Source of the DNA: Pseudodesulfovibrio hydrargyri
GTDB taxonomy: Bacteria > Desulfobacterota > Desulfovibrionia > Desulfovibrionales > Desulfovibrionaceae
Direction: 5' to 3'
Assembly (NCBI RefSeq): GCF_001874525.1
Contig: NZ_LKAQ01000004.1
Span: 920,937-984,936 of the forward strand
DNA length: 64,000 nucleotides
Shown here: positions 33,359 through 42,107 of the stretch, piece after piece
Numbering within the stretch: position 1 is the stretch's first letter
How the letters are laid out: every line of letters starts with the position of its first letter
Translations under genes and position numbers: made by a program
Notes under the pieces: model-generated
What the model saw: only the letters and a program-made list of their open reading frames with translations
The model's database searches: none
Told to the model about the DNA's origin: nothing

Positions 33359-35092
33359 ATGGACCTGATCATCATCGCTTCCATAGGCATACAGCTGACG
33401 GCCGCAGGGCTGGCGCTGTTTCTGATCCCGGAAACGGGTCGCCGCTGGTCGTGGATACTGATCGCGGCGGGTCTGATCGGCATGGTCCACCGGCGGGTGC
33501 ACACCCTGTACATGTACTGGGAGGGGCGGGCGCAGCCGGACCCCGCCTTCGAGCTGCTCGGGCTCCTGGTTTCCATCATCATCCTGTTGGGAGTATTGCA
33601 GATCCGGCCGATTTTCCGGCAGCTCAAGGCGGCCAACGAGAAACTGGCCAAGAACGAGGAGCGGTTCCGGACCGTGGCCGACTTCACCTATGATTGGGAG
33701 TACTGGCGCGGCCCGGACGGAGAATTCCTGTACATGTCGCCGTCATGCGAGCGGATCACCGGGTACCCCCGGTCCGCGTTCATGGAGAACCCGGAGCTGA
33801 TGTTCGAGATGGTCCATCCCGAGGACCGGCCCATGGTCAAGGCGCACCTGCACAGGGAGCACCGGAACCAGGGCACGGACACCCTGGATTTCCGCATCAT
33901 CCGGGCCGACGGCACCCAGCACTGGCTGTCGCACCGTTGCGTGCCGGTGACCAGCGAGCAGGGCACCTTTCTGGGCGCGCGTGCCAGCAACCGGATCATC
34001 GACCAGCGGGTGGAGGCCGAGAACCGGCTGCGAGAGAGCCGCCGCCTGTACCGCGACCTGGTGGAGCAATCGCATTTCATCGTCCTGGAGGTGGACACCG
34101 AGGGCAAGGTCTTTTTCATCAACCGCTGGGGGCTGGACTTCTACGGGTTCCATGAAGGCGAACTGACCGGCCGTGAGGCCCTGGGACTGCTCCTGCCCGA
34201 GACCGACCACCAGGACCGCGACCTGCGCGCCCATTTCCAGGACCTGCTCGAACGCAACCCGGGCCACACCTTCACCGAGGTGGAGGTCGTGCGCCGCAAC
34301 GAGAGCCGGGCCACCCTGTCGCTCGGCACCTCGGTCATGGTCGACGAGACGGGCCAGGCCACCGGCATCCTCTGCATCGGGATCGACATCACCGCGCGCA
34401 GGGCGGCGGAAAAACTGAAGGAGGACGTGGAACGCATCGTCCGCCACGACCTCAAGTCGCCGCTCATGGGCATCATCGGCCTGCCGCGCATCATGCAGGA
34501 GGACGAGAACCTCACGGACCGTCAGAAGGAGATGCTCCAGGTGGTCGAGGAGGCGGGCATGCAGATGATGGACCTGATCAACCAGTCCCTGACCCTGTTC
34601 AAGCTCGAATCCGGCACCTACGAGCACCAGCCCCAGCCCGTGGACTGGCTGGCCGTGGTCATGCGCGCCGTGCGCGACACCTCCATGCACCGCGAACCCG
34701 CCTGCTCCGTCGAAACCAGCCTGGACGGCCAAAAGGTCGCCAAAGGCATGCAACTCATCATACAGGGCGACGGCACCCTGTTGTACGGCATGGCCGCCAA
34801 CCTGCTCAAAAACGCGGTCGAGGCCTCGGGCGGCCAGCCCGTGCGCGTGGACTTGACCAGCGGCGACCCCTGCGTGCTCGAAATCCGCAACCGCCTGCCC
34901 GTGCCCGAAGAGGTGCGCCAGTCCTTCTTCGATAAATACTCCACCCATGGCAAGCATAACGGCACCGGCCTGGGCACCTACTCCGCACGCCTCGCCGCCG
35001 AAGCGCACGGCGGCCACATCTCCATGGACACCTCCCCGGAAACCGGCACCGTGGTCCGCGTGGCCCTGCCCAGAGATAAGAAAACCGCCTGA
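33359..35092 (+). CDS. Membrane PAS-domain sensor histidine kinase
   Basis: The 577-residue kinase has three N-terminal hydrophobic segments (about 2-22, 30-45, 62-82), a first PAS domain (about 100-215, with FTYDWEYWRGPDGEFLYMSPSCERITGY), a second PAS (about 222-345, with FIVLEVDTEGKVFFINRWGLDFYGF), the phosphoacceptor His in RHDLKSPLMGIIG near 362, and an ATPase domain with N (NLLKNAVEA) and G (HNGTGLGTYSARLAAEAHGG) boxes. No response regulator is adjacent. The start used follows GGGGG and is the first Met after the repeat element; longer frames read through the element and are not believed. Confidence 0.9.
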   Translation: MDLIIIASIGIQLTAAGLALFLIPETGRRWSWILIAAGLIGMVHRRVHTLYMYWEGRAQPDPAFELLGLLVSIIILLGVLQIRPIFRQLKAANEKLAKNEERFRTVADFTYDWEYWRGPDGEFLYMSPSCERITGYPRSAFMENPELMFEMVHPEDRPMVKAHLHREHRNQGTDTLDFRIIRADGTQHWLSHRCVPVTSEQGTFLGARASNRIIDQRVEAENRLRESRRLYRDLVEQSHFIVLEVDTEGKVFFINRWGLDFYGFHEGELTGREALGLLLPETDHQDRDLRAHFQDLLERNPGHTFTEVEVVRRNESRATLSLGTSVMVDETGQATGILCIGIDITARRAAEKLKEDVERIVRHDLKSPLMGIIGLPRIMQEDENLTDRQKEMLQVVEEAGMQMMDLINQSLTLFKLESGTYEHQPQPVDWLAVVMRAVRDTSMHREPACSVETSLDGQKVAKGMQLIIQGDGTLLYGMAANLLKNAVEASGGQPVRVDLTSGDPCVLEIRNRLPVPEEVRQSFFDKYSTHGKHNGTGLGTYSARLAAEAHGGHISMDTSPETGTVVRVALPRDKKTA

Positions 35093-35097
35093 TAAGG

Positions 35098-35664
35098 GCG
35101 GGGATGCCTCCGGCGGCCCCTTCGGGGAGACCAGGACGCTGCCCTGGACCCGGCAGGGAGCAAAGCCCCCTGCACCCCCATATTCGCTTCGCTCAGAAGC
35201 ATGCGAGCGCGAAAGGCTGGCAAGGGATGCCTTCCGCCGTGCCGGTTGGCGATTTCGGACAGGGAGAACGGATGGGACGACGTGCGTTTTCTCACAAGAT
35301 CGCCCGCCGTTATCCCTGCCCGAAATCGCGGTTTTCTTTTAGGGAAGGAAATAGCCCGGTAAGAAATGCCTTTTCGCCACAGTTCGAAAACGCCGCAAAA
35401 CCATTTTATCGAGTTTCGACCACGCCCGCCTGCGGTGTTGGCTACCGTCCCGAAGGGTTCGCGCCGGGCGGCCCTCCGAGGCCCGTGGACATCCGGCGCG
35501 AACCCTTCGGGACACCGCCCACCCCAAACTCCCACAAGACAAACGGCCACCCCGCTTCACACCTTCGCCGCAGGCGACACAAAAAGTTTGGGAGGGTCCA
35601 GGGGACCCTTTTCAAAGGGTTCCCTGGCGGGGTCCGGGGCAGCGCCCCGGCCGCCGGAGGCACG
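35098..35664. repeat. Dispersed inverted-repeat element, copy B
   Basis: It begins GGCGGGGATGCCTCCGGCGGCCCC and ends GGCCGCCGGAGGCA, the same inverted termini as copies A and C. Inside are the blocks shared with copy A and a strong hairpin CCAGGGGACCC / GGGTTCCCTGG (35598-35626). It lies between the histidine kinase gene and the rhlE terminator. Open frames inside are Arg/Pro-rich and not believed to be genes. Confidence 0.7.
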
Positions 35665-35696
35665 CCTTTCGCGCCCGGCGAGGGCCTGCCGGAGGC

Positions 35697-35732
35697 ATAA
35701 AAAAAAGCCCCCGGGCGGATGCCTGGGGGCTT
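35697..35732 (-). terminator. Terminator of the DEAD-box helicase gene
   Basis: The stem AAGCCCCCGGGC / GCCTGGGGGCTT (35705-35716 with 35721-35732, one G-T pair) is followed on the minus strand by T8. Confidence 0.88.
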
Positions 35733-35755
35733 GAATGGTCTGAGGGCGGGTGGCC

Positions 35756-36865
35756 TTACAGGGTCTGTTGCTTGAGTTTGACGCGCATGACGCGTTCGAT
35801 GTCGCGGACCTGGGTCTTGTCTTCGCTGGTGACGAGGCTGACGGCGCATCCGGAGCGGCCCGCGCGGCCGGTGCGGCCGATGCGATGGGTGTAGGTCTCC
35901 ACGGTATCGGGCATGTCGAAGTTGATGACGTGGGAGATGCGGTCGCAGTCGATGCCCCGGGCGGCGATGTCGGTGGCGACCATGATGTCGAACCGGCCGT
36001 CGCGGAAGCCGTCCAGGGCCCGCTGGCGCTGGCTCTGGCTCATGTTGCCCTGGAGGAAGGTGGAGTTGTAGCCGGAATTGGCCAGCTTGCGGGCCAGGTT
36101 CTTGGCCTTGTGCTTGGTCCGGGTGAAGACGAGCACGCTCTGGCGGTCGTCGTTGTCCAGGAGCCGGGTGAGCAGATCGCCCTTGAGGTTGTTGGCCGTG
36201 GCGTAGAAGCAGTGTTCCACGGACTCCACAGGTTGGGTGTTGGACACCTGGACGGTCTTGGGATTGTTCAGGATATTTTCGGCAAGCTTGCGGATATCCT
36301 TGGGCATGGTGGCCGAGAAGAGCAGGTTCTGCCGTTTGACGGGCAGCTTGGCCAGGATGCGCTTGATGTCGGGCATGAAGCCCATGTCGAGCATGCGGTC
36401 GGCCTCGTCCAGGACCAGGGTGTCGATGTGGTTGAGGGACACGGAGCCCTTGTTCAACAGCCGGACCAGGCGGCCGGGGCAGGCCACGATGATGCGGCAG
36501 TGGGAAAAGGCCTTGATCTGCGGGTTCATGCCCACGCCGCCGATGACCACGCCGGAGCGGATGCCGGTCTGCTTGCCCAGATCGTTGAAGTTCTCGTCGA
36601 TCTGCAGGGCAAGTTCGCGGGTGGGGGCCAGGACCAGGACGCTGGGGATGGCCCGGTCCGACTTCTTGCTGGTCAACAGCCGTTGCAGGATGGGCAGGGC
36701 GAAGGCCGCGGTCTTGCCGGTGCCGGTCTGGGCCAGGCCCATGACGTCGTGGCCTTTGAGCACGAGGGGAATGGCCTGTTCTTGAATGGGGGTGGGGGTT
36801 TCATAGCCGCACCCTTTGATGCCGGCGAGGATACGCCGATCCAGGGAGAAATTGGAAAAAGTCAT
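35756..36865 (-). CDS. DEAD-box ATP-dependent RNA helicase (RhlE-like)
   Basis: The 369-residue protein is a compact DEAD-box RNA helicase with all core motifs: Q motif (GYETPTPIQEQAI), I (AQTGTGKT), Ia (PTRELALQ), II (DEAD), III (SATMP), IV (VLVFTRTKHKA), V (ATDIAARGID) and VI (HRIGRTGRAG). The basic C-terminal tail of E. coli RhlE is missing. It likely remodels ribosomal or messenger RNA, often under cold stress. The start at 36865 is taken because the upstream extension is Arg/Pro-rich; AAAGG lies just ahead. Confidence 0.93.
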   Translation of the reverse strand: MTFSNFSLDRRILAGIKGCGYETPTPIQEQAIPLVLKGHDVMGLAQTGTGKTAAFALPILQRLLTSKKSDRAIPSVLVLAPTRELALQIDENFNDLGKQTGIRSGVVIGGVGMNPQIKAFSHCRIIVACPGRLVRLLNKGSVSLNHIDTLVLDEADRMLDMGFMPDIKRILAKLPVKRQNLLFSATMPKDIRKLAENILNNPKTVQVSNTQPVESVEHCFYATANNLKGDLLTRLLDNDDRQSVLVFTRTKHKAKNLARKLANSGYNSTFLQGNMSQSQRQRALDGFRDGRFDIMVATDIAARGIDCDRISHVINFDMPDTVETYTHRIGRTGRAGRSGCAVSLVTSEDKTQVRDIERVMRVKLKQQTL

Positions 36866-37105
36866 ATGAACCTTTGGTAAAAAGGGGATATTTTCGACGG
36901 CGCGCGACAGCGGTCGGGGTCCGGGGCTTGCCCGGTGTATCGGAAGTGCTCTGGTACGGGAGTAAATCTTGGTTCGACGGGGTGTTGAACGATGGGCGCC
37001 CGATGGGGCAAAGAAGTATTCGTACGTCCAGTCACGCTGAGCTGGCTCCTTATCGGCCATTGGCCGGGCAAAGTAAAGCAGTATTTTCAAGGCCCGGGCA
37101 GAGGG

Positions 37106-37138
37106 AAAAAGACGGGCCCCCGTTCGGGAACGGGGGCC
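37106..37138 (-). terminator. Terminator of the zinc-ribbon/Hsp20 region
   Basis: An 11-bp stem GGCCCCCGTTC / GAACGGGGGCC (37115-37125 with 37128-37138) is followed on the minus strand by CGTC and T5. The rest of the gap 36866-37179 shows no gene. Confidence 0.85.
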
Positions 37139-37179
37139 TTGTCTTGGGGGACATGCCCGGCCGGGAGGAGCCGGACGGG

Positions 37180-37359
37180 TCAGCAATGGGGCGGCGGGCC
37201 GGGCGTGACGCCGGTCAGGGCGCCGGGCGCGGCCTCGGACGAGGGGGAGTCCTGTTCCTGCCGGGGGCTCACGCTCGACCGGCAGAGGGGGCAGAGGGTT
37301 TCGAGGATCAGGGCGTCCCAGGTGCCGCTCCAGCGGCAGTTGTCGCATTCGTAGTGCAT
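37180..37359 (-). CDS. Zinc-ribbon miniprotein
   Basis: The 59-residue protein has a rubredoxin-like zinc ribbon, CDNCRWSG near residue 5 and CPLCRSS near 24, followed by a Pro/Ser-rich disordered tail. GGAGGAGA precedes the Met chosen here; the longer frame has no ribosome site. It lies 75 bases after the Hsp20 gene on the same strand and shares its terminator. Function is unknown. Confidence 0.7.
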   Translation of the reverse strand: MHYECDNCRWSGTWDALILETLCPLCRSSVSPRQEQDSPSSEAAPGALTGVTPGPPPHC

Positions 37360-37434
37360 GTCTCCTCCGTACAGTTCAGGCGACAAGACCCCGGCCGGGA
37401 AACCGGGGTCCGGATGGGTGAATGATGGTGGGGC

Positions 37435-37998
37435 CTAGACCGGGGCCGAGCCGTCGACGGCGATCTTGCGCGTCGCGCCTTCCGGCTTTCCGGTCCGGGG
37501 CAGGATCACGCACAGGACGCCCTTTTCGAGCTTGGCGCTGATCTTGTCGCGGTCCACGTCGCCGGGCAGGTCGAGCACCCTGCGGAAGGAGCCCGAAGAG
37601 CGCTCCACGCGGTAGTAGCCCTTTTCCTCGGTCTTTTCCTCGCTGTGCGTTTCAGCGGAAAGGACGAGGAAGTCGCCCTCGATCTCGACGGACAGATCCT
37701 TTTCGTCGACCCCGGGCAGGTCGGCCTGGACAACGTATTCCTTGTCCGTGCCGTAGACGTCCACCTTGGGCCTGAGGGCCGCGTCTCTCAGGCGCGATCG
37801 CATCGCGCCGGGACGGAAAACGGGGTTCTGGAATCCGAAACCGGAAAACATGGACTCGACCATGCGGTCGAATTCGGTGTGGAACTGGTCCAGCGGTGAG
37901 GCGGGTACGCCTTCTCCCGGGTCGTTTCGACGGACCGGGAGGGTCTGCTCGTGTTCCCTCTTGAACCAATTCCAGGGGTTCAGCTTGGTACTGGCCAT
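37435..37998 (-). CDS. Small heat-shock protein (Hsp20/alpha-crystallin)
   Basis: The 187-residue cytoplasmic holdase has a variable N-terminal arm (about 1-75), the alpha-crystallin domain (about 76-170; PKVDVYGTDKEYVVQADLPGVDEKDLSVEIEGDFLVL, then YYRVERSSGSFRRVLDLPGDVDRDKISAKLEKGVL) and the C-terminal region ending KPEGATRKIAV. It would bind unfolding proteins under heat or oxidative stress. The start follows an AGGAGG site. No heat-shock promoter or thermometer hairpin is evident. Confidence 0.94.
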   Translation of the reverse strand: MASTKLNPWNWFKREHEQTLPVRRNDPGEGVPASPLDQFHTEFDRMVESMFSGFGFQNPVFRPGAMRSRLRDAALRPKVDVYGTDKEYVVQADLPGVDEKDLSVEIEGDFLVLSAETHSEEKTEEKGYYRVERSSGSFRRVLDLPGDVDRDKISAKLEKGVLCVILPRTGKPEGATRKIAVDGSAPV

Positions 37999-38088
37999 AG
38001 CGTCCTCCTAGGAAGAAGTTGAAGATTGCCTTTCGACATCCTCCTGATAAGTCCTGCCCGGCCAAAGTCAAGGGGCCCGGATGGCGGA

Positions 38089-38658
38089 TCAGACCGCCCG
38101 GCGCATGCGGGGCGGGCGTCTGCGGGCCAGGTCGAGCAGGGCGCGCCCGGCCTCGGCCAGCTCCCCGCTGTTGTCGATGGTCACCAGCGCCGGGTGGCTG
38201 ACGGCATAGTCCCCGGCGCGTTGCAAGCGGCCCTCGATCTCCTCGGCGGTCTCGCGGCCGCGCAGGATGAGGCGCTGGCGCAGGATGTCCCGGTCCAGGG
38301 TGACCAGCACCGGGACGAGGTCCGGGTAGCGGCGGGCTGCCTCGGGCAGGTAGGCGCGGGAGCCGTTGACCACCACGTTCAGGCCCGCCTCCAGCCAGGC
38401 GTCGATCTCGAGGCCCACGCCGTAGCGGTTGCCGTGGCTGTCCCAGGCCAGCGCGAACAGCCCGAGGTCCAGGCGGGCGCGGTATTCGTCGGGCAGCAGG
38501 GCCACGTGGTTTTCGCCCCCGGCGTCGGCCGGGCGGGTGATGTAGCGGTGGGCGAAGGCCGCCTCGCTTCCCGGGCAGTGTTTGCGGGCGTAGAGCATGA
38601 TGGAGTCCTTGCCGCAGCCGGAAGGGCCGATGACGTAGATCAGGTTGCCGGGGATCAT
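38089..38658 (-). CDS. phnN: Ribose 1,5-bisphosphate phosphokinase
   Basis: The 189-residue P-loop kinase converts ribose 1,5-bisphosphate to PRPP, ending the C-P lyase route. Visible are Walker A GPSGCGKDS near residue 11, RYITRPADAGGENH and ALAWDSHGNRYGV, all typical of PhnN and related guanylate-kinase-like folds. AAGGAG precedes the ATG, which overlaps the stop of the upstream 2H phosphoesterase gene (ATGA). It is the last gene of a three-gene operon that faces away from phnG-M. Confidence 0.93.
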   Translation of the reverse strand: MIPGNLIYVIGPSGCGKDSIMLYARKHCPGSEAAFAHRYITRPADAGGENHVALLPDEYRARLDLGLFALAWDSHGNRYGVGLEIDAWLEAGLNVVVNGSRAYLPEAARRYPDLVPVLVTLDRDILRQRLILRGRETAEEIEGRLQRAGDYAVSHPALVTIDNSGELAEAGRALLDLARRRPPRMRRAV

Positions 38659-39398
38659 GAGTTCTCCTTGGAATTGCCGAGCCGGGCCCGGTGGATCAGC
38701 CGAAACGGCGCGGACCGGTCCGGCTGGTGGAAGAGGCAGAGTTCGCGGACCGGACGGGGACGGCCGGTGACGGGCGCGGACAGGCCGGACAGGATGTCCG
38801 CCAGACGCGCGCGCCGGTCCGGGTCCTCGACGCGGCCGGTCAGGGTGATGTGGAAGCGGAATTCCGAAAGCACGTAGGGGTAGCCCCACTCGTCGAGCAG
38901 GCGGTTCTGGACCGGGGTCAGGCCCGGAGTCCGGCGGGCCTCGTTCTCCTCGGCGGTGGCCGGGACCCGCAGGGGGGTCATGGCCCGCAGGCACGCTTCG
39001 GCGACCTCGCCCAGCCGGGCCTGGTCGGCCGGGACCAGGGCCAGGAACGAACCGATCACGCGCACGGACAGGGGGGCCAGATCGAACGGGGCCAGGGCAC
39101 CGGCCAGGGACTCCAGCCGCTCGATGATCCCGGCCTCATCCACGTCCGGCAGGGGCGTAAAGGGCGGCATGAGCGTGCCGTGGAAGCCGTAGCGGCGGGG
39201 CGACTCGGTGGCCGCGCGCCATTCGTCCGGGGACAGAGAGTCCGGCAGTGCCGGGGATACGGGCTGGCCGGTCTCGTTGTCCCGGCCGAGCCAGGCCGCG
39301 CCGAAGCGGTCGAGTCCGCCGCCCGATTCCGGGGCGTAGTACACGCCGTACCGTCCGCTGGTTTGCCGGTTCCCGGGACCGTTCATGAGACCATTCAT
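38655..39398 (-). CDS. Phosphonate-operon 2H phosphoesterase-like protein (DUF1045)
   Basis: The 247-residue protein belongs to the DUF1045 family found in phn operons. It carries two His-x-Thr motifs, FHGTLMPP near residue 77 and FHITLTG near 187, the signature of 2H (LigT-type) phosphoesterases that open cyclic phosphates. phnP, which opens 5-phosphoribosyl cyclic phosphate in E. coli, is absent from this window, so this protein is a reasonable stand-in for that step (inference). The ATG overlaps the stop of the acetyltransferase gene and its own stop overlaps the phnN start. Confidence 0.85.
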   Translation of the reverse strand: MNGLMNGPGNRQTSGRYGVYYAPESGGGLDRFGAAWLGRDNETGQPVSPALPDSLSPDEWRAATESPRRYGFHGTLMPPFTPLPDVDEAGIIERLESLAGALAPFDLAPLSVRVIGSFLALVPADQARLGEVAEACLRAMTPLRVPATAEENEARRTPGLTPVQNRLLDEWGYPYVLSEFRFHITLTGRVEDPDRRARLADILSGLSAPVTGRPRPVRELCLFHQPDRSAPFRLIHRARLGNSKENS

Positions 39399-39982
39399 AG
39401 GGCCGCGCCCCCGTACTTGTCCAGGAACGCCTCGATGTCCAGTTCGCGGAAGTCGGGCAGCGCCTTGTTCAGATAGTCGTGGGGCCAGTCCCACCAGGCC
39501 AGGCGCAGGAGGCGCTGGCGCACCGGGGCCGGGAACCGCTCGCGGATCATCCGGGCGGGGACGCCGCCCACGATGGCGTAGGGCGGCACGTCCTTGGAGA
39601 CCACGGCCCCGTGGCCGATCCAGACGTCGCAGCCGACGCGCGTGCGCTGGGAGCGCCGCCACTCGAAGACCGCGTCGTCGTCCGGGCCGAAGCCGTAGCG
39701 GGCGCTGCGGTAGGTGAAGTGGTGCTGGGACGGCCGCCACATGGGGTGGTTGGTCGGGCCGATGCGCACGTTGGAGGCGACGGACGCGAACCTGCCGATG
39801 TCGGCGTAGGCCACATCGCAGCCGGAACTCAGGTAGGCGTAGTCCCCCAGCGTGGATTCGAGCATCAGACAGTCTTCCAGGACCTCGGTGTAGTGGCCGA
39901 GCGAGCTGTCGCGGACGTCCGCCGTGGGGTGGACAGAAGGGTCCGGGCCGAGCCGGACGTCTCCTTGGGGGTGTGGGTGCAT
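39395..39982 (-). CDS. Hexapeptide-repeat acetyltransferase of the phosphonate cluster
   Basis: The 195-residue protein is a left-handed beta-helix transferase of the DapH/xenobiotic acetyltransferase type found in phn clusters. Hexapeptide turns run from about 15 to 135 (LGHYTEVLEDC, LGDYAYLSSGCDVAYADIG, then IGHGAVVSKDVPPYAIVGGVPARMI), with the loop NHPMWRPSQHHFTY. The catalytic His is probably among the latter. It may acetylate aminoalkylphosphonates, the task of the unrelated PhnO in E. coli. The second of two nearby ATGs is preferred because AAAGG is 8 bases ahead; the first is at 39988. Confidence 0.85.
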   Translation of the reverse strand: MHPHPQGDVRLGPDPSVHPTADVRDSSLGHYTEVLEDCLMLESTLGDYAYLSSGCDVAYADIGRFASVASNVRIGPTNHPMWRPSQHHFTYRSARYGFGPDDDAVFEWRRSQRTRVGCDVWIGHGAVVSKDVPPYAIVGGVPARMIRERFPAPVRQRLLRLAWWDWPHDYLNKALPDFRELDIEAFLDKYGGAAL

Positions 39983-40096
39983 GTTCATGGCCTTTGACTG
40001 ACAAATGCGCCCGGTTTGGAAAAGCACGGAAGCGCATCATTTCCGCGACGAAATTGACGATCAGGTTACAACAAGTTGAAATCCCTGCCTAAAGCG

Positions 40097-40118
40097 GACA
40101 AGTGAGGGACTTGTCTAG
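40097..40118. promoter_or_regulatory. Possible PhnF-type site ahead of the acetyltransferase-phnN operon
   Basis: A 7-bp inverted repeat GACAAGT-gaggg-ACTTGTC (40097-40115) overlaps TTGTCTAG (40111-40118), which equals two thirds of the operator between phnF and phnG. It lies about 120 bases before the acetyltransferase start. Confidence 0.5.
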
Positions 40119-40219
40119 TGTGCCTTGCCCGCCCTTGTCCTACCACGTTCCCGAACGCGGCCCGCCCCCCGGGCCGGACAAACCCGGAACGCGGACCCGA
40201 GACCATGGATACGGCCCCA

Positions 40220-40939
40220 TCACGGCTCCACCAGAATCTGCACCCAGTCGCTGGCGAACAGGCAGACCCCGAACTCCACGGGCACGCCGTTCTCGTCCAC
40301 GTTGACGCTCTCGGTGACGAGGACCGGGCGGTTCCTGGGCTGGCCCAGCTCCCGGGCCTCCTCGGAGGTGGGCATGCGGGCGATGATCCGGGTCTGCCTG
40401 CGCGAGTAGTCGGTCACCCCGAAGTGCTCCAGCGTCCGGGTCACGGACCTGAGTTCGCGATAGACGCGGACCATGCCCGGAAACAAGGTCTTAGGAAAAA
40501 AGGCCGTGGAATAGCTGATGCGCCTGCCGTCCGCCTCGCCCGCGCTGGTGATCCGCGTGACCACCTCGCCCGGCTCGAGGCCCAGGGCCTCGGCCACCCG
40601 CGGGTCGGCCTCGGCGTCCACGGCCGCGAGCAGGACGTTGCCCGGCGTGCGCCGCTGGCGGGACAGGTTCTCGCTGAAGCGGGTCCGGCGGCTGACCGGA
40701 TAGTGGACCACCCGCTCGCGCACGAAGGAGCCGCGCCCCTGCTCCACGCGGATGCGTCCGTCCTCCTCGAGCACGGACAGGGCGCGCCGGATGGTGTGCC
40801 GGTTGACCTGAAACTCCACGGCCAGGCTGTGTTCCGACGGCAGCCGGTCGCCCGGCCCGAACCGCCCGGACGCGATGGCCGCCTCCAATTGCGCATGGAT
40901 CTGCCGCCACAGGGCGATCCCGTTTCCGCGCGTGAGCAT
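40220..40939 (-). CDS. phnF: GntR-family regulator of phosphonate use (PhnF)
   Basis: The 239-residue repressor has an N-terminal GntR winged helix (about 8-75; IHAQLEAAIASGRFGPGDRLPSE, VNRHTIRRALSVLEEDGRI) and a UTRA ligand-binding domain of the HutC type (about 90-235; SAGEADGRRISYSTAFFP, SVNVDENGVPVEFG). It is divergent from phnG and the shared gap contains a 16-bp palindrome. Autoregulation and control of both phn units are the natural reading. The effector is probably phosphate or a phosphonate-pathway product. A GAGGTG site precedes the start. Confidence 0.93.
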   Translation of the reverse strand: MLTRGNGIALWRQIHAQLEAAIASGRFGPGDRLPSEHSLAVEFQVNRHTIRRALSVLEEDGRIRVEQGRGSFVRERVVHYPVSRRTRFSENLSRQRRTPGNVLLAAVDAEADPRVAEALGLEPGEVVTRITSAGEADGRRISYSTAFFPKTLFPGMVRVYRELRSVTRTLEHFGVTDYSRRQTRIIARMPTSEEARELGQPRNRPVLVTESVNVDENGVPVEFGVCLFASDWVQILVEP

Positions 40940-40986
40940 GAACGCACCTCGATTCGTTTTTCGACCGGCAGAGCACAGGCTCCGTC

Positions 40987-41002
40987 GGTTGTCTAGACAA
41001 CC
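40987..41002. promoter_or_regulatory. PhnF operator
   Basis: GGTTGTCTAGACAACC is a perfect 16-bp palindrome, 48 bases from both the phnF and the phnG start codons. The core TTGTCTAGACAA is the kind of site bound by GntR/HutC regulators. Confidence 0.8.
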
Positions 41003-41050
41003 TGTGAGGATTTCACACAAATGAAACCCGATAGTGACATGAAGGCCCCC

Positions 41051-41500
41051 ATGGACCGGCAAACCCGAGCCAGAAAGGAATGGATGGGGGTCCTCGCCAG
41101 GACCGGCACCGAGAGCCTGGAGGCGGCCTACGCCCGGCTCGATCCCGAACCCCGATACGAGCACCTGCGTCCGCCCGAAGTGGGCATGGCCATGGTCCGC
41201 GCCAGGGCCGAGGCCCGGGGGGAGCGGTTCAACCTCGGCGAGATGACCATGTGCCGCTGCTCGGTCCGCCTGGCGGACGGCAGCGTGGGCCACGGCTTCG
41301 TGGCCGGGCGCGACGCGCGGCACGCCGAACTGGCCGCTCTGTTCGACGCGCTGCTCCAGGACCCTGAATCCGGCCCCGCCCTGCGCCGGGCCGTCATCGA
41401 CCCGCTGTCCGCCGCCCTCGACAAGGGGCGCCGTGAGCGGGCAGCCAAAACCGCGGCCACCAGGGTGAACTTCTTCACCATGGTCCGCGGCCAAGACTAG
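41051..41500 (+). CDS. phnG: C-P lyase core subunit PhnG
   Basis: The 149-residue PhnG is part of the PhnGHIJ core that transfers methylphosphonate-type substrates onto ATP ribose. Family stretches seen are RKEWMGVLARTGTESLEAAY, GEMTMCRCSVRLADG, GHGFVAGRDARHAELAALFDAL and the terminal RVNFFTMVRGQD. The ATG at 41051 is preferred over one at 41021 because it gives the same N-terminal length as E. coli PhnG and follows AAGG. It is the first gene of the phnGHIJKLM operon. Confidence 0.93.
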   Translation: MDRQTRARKEWMGVLARTGTESLEAAYARLDPEPRYEHLRPPEVGMAMVRARAEARGERFNLGEMTMCRCSVRLADGSVGHGFVAGRDARHAELAALFDALLQDPESGPALRRAVIDPLSAALDKGRRERAAKTAATRVNFFTMVRGQD

Positions 41501-41509
41501 GGGGAACCC

Positions 41510-42106
41510 ATGCAAGGACACGCCTTGGACGCGGCCAGAGGGCCGCGCGAACCGGCCCTTGAGAACCAGCGCATATTCCGGGCCATACTCCTGACCATGT
41601 CCCATCCGGGCTCGGTCACCGTGCTCGGCAACTGGCCCGAGCCGCCCAAGGGGCTGCACCCGGCCGCGGCCGCGGTCTGCCTGGCCCTGGTGGACATGGA
41701 CACGCCCCTGTGGATCGGCCCCTCCGGGCCGCTGGATATCCAGACCTACCTGCGCTTCCACTGCGGCTGCACCGTCTGCCGCAGGCCGGAGAACGCGGCC
41801 TTCGGGCTGATCCTCGACGGGCAGGAACTGCCGGACCTCGGCCTGTTCCACCCCGGCGACCTGGAATACCCGGACCGCTCGGCCACCCTGATCATCCAGG
41901 TCAAGGCCATGAACGTGGGCCGGGGCGTGCCCCTGTCCGGCCCGGGCATCAACGGCGAGACCCGGCTGCACGTGGACGGGCTCAACCCGGATTTCTGGCG
42001 GTCGATGCAGCGCAACGGACGGCGCTTCCCGCTGGGGTTCGACGTGATTCTGGCAACTCAAACGGAGATCGTCTCCCTGCCGAGGACGATCCAGGTGGGT
42101 ATTTAA
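41510..42106 (+). CDS. phnH: C-P lyase core subunit PhnH
   Basis: The 198-residue PhnH is a PLP-transferase-like fold without cofactor that sits in the PhnGHIJ core. Family stretches are NQRIFRAILLTMSHPGSV, VDMDTPLWI, TYLRFHCGCTVC, GDLEYPDRSATLIIQV and GPGINGETRLHVDGL. GGGGGAA precedes the start, nine bases after phnG. No unusual change is seen. Confidence 0.94.
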   Translation: MQGHALDAARGPREPALENQRIFRAILLTMSHPGSVTVLGNWPEPPKGLHPAAAAVCLALVDMDTPLWIGPSGPLDIQTYLRFHCGCTVCRRPENAAFGLILDGQELPDLGLFHPGDLEYPDRSATLIIQVKAMNVGRGVPLSGPGINGETRLHVDGLNPDFWRSMQRNGRRFPLGFDVILATQTEIVSLPRTIQVGI

Positions 42107-42107
42107 C

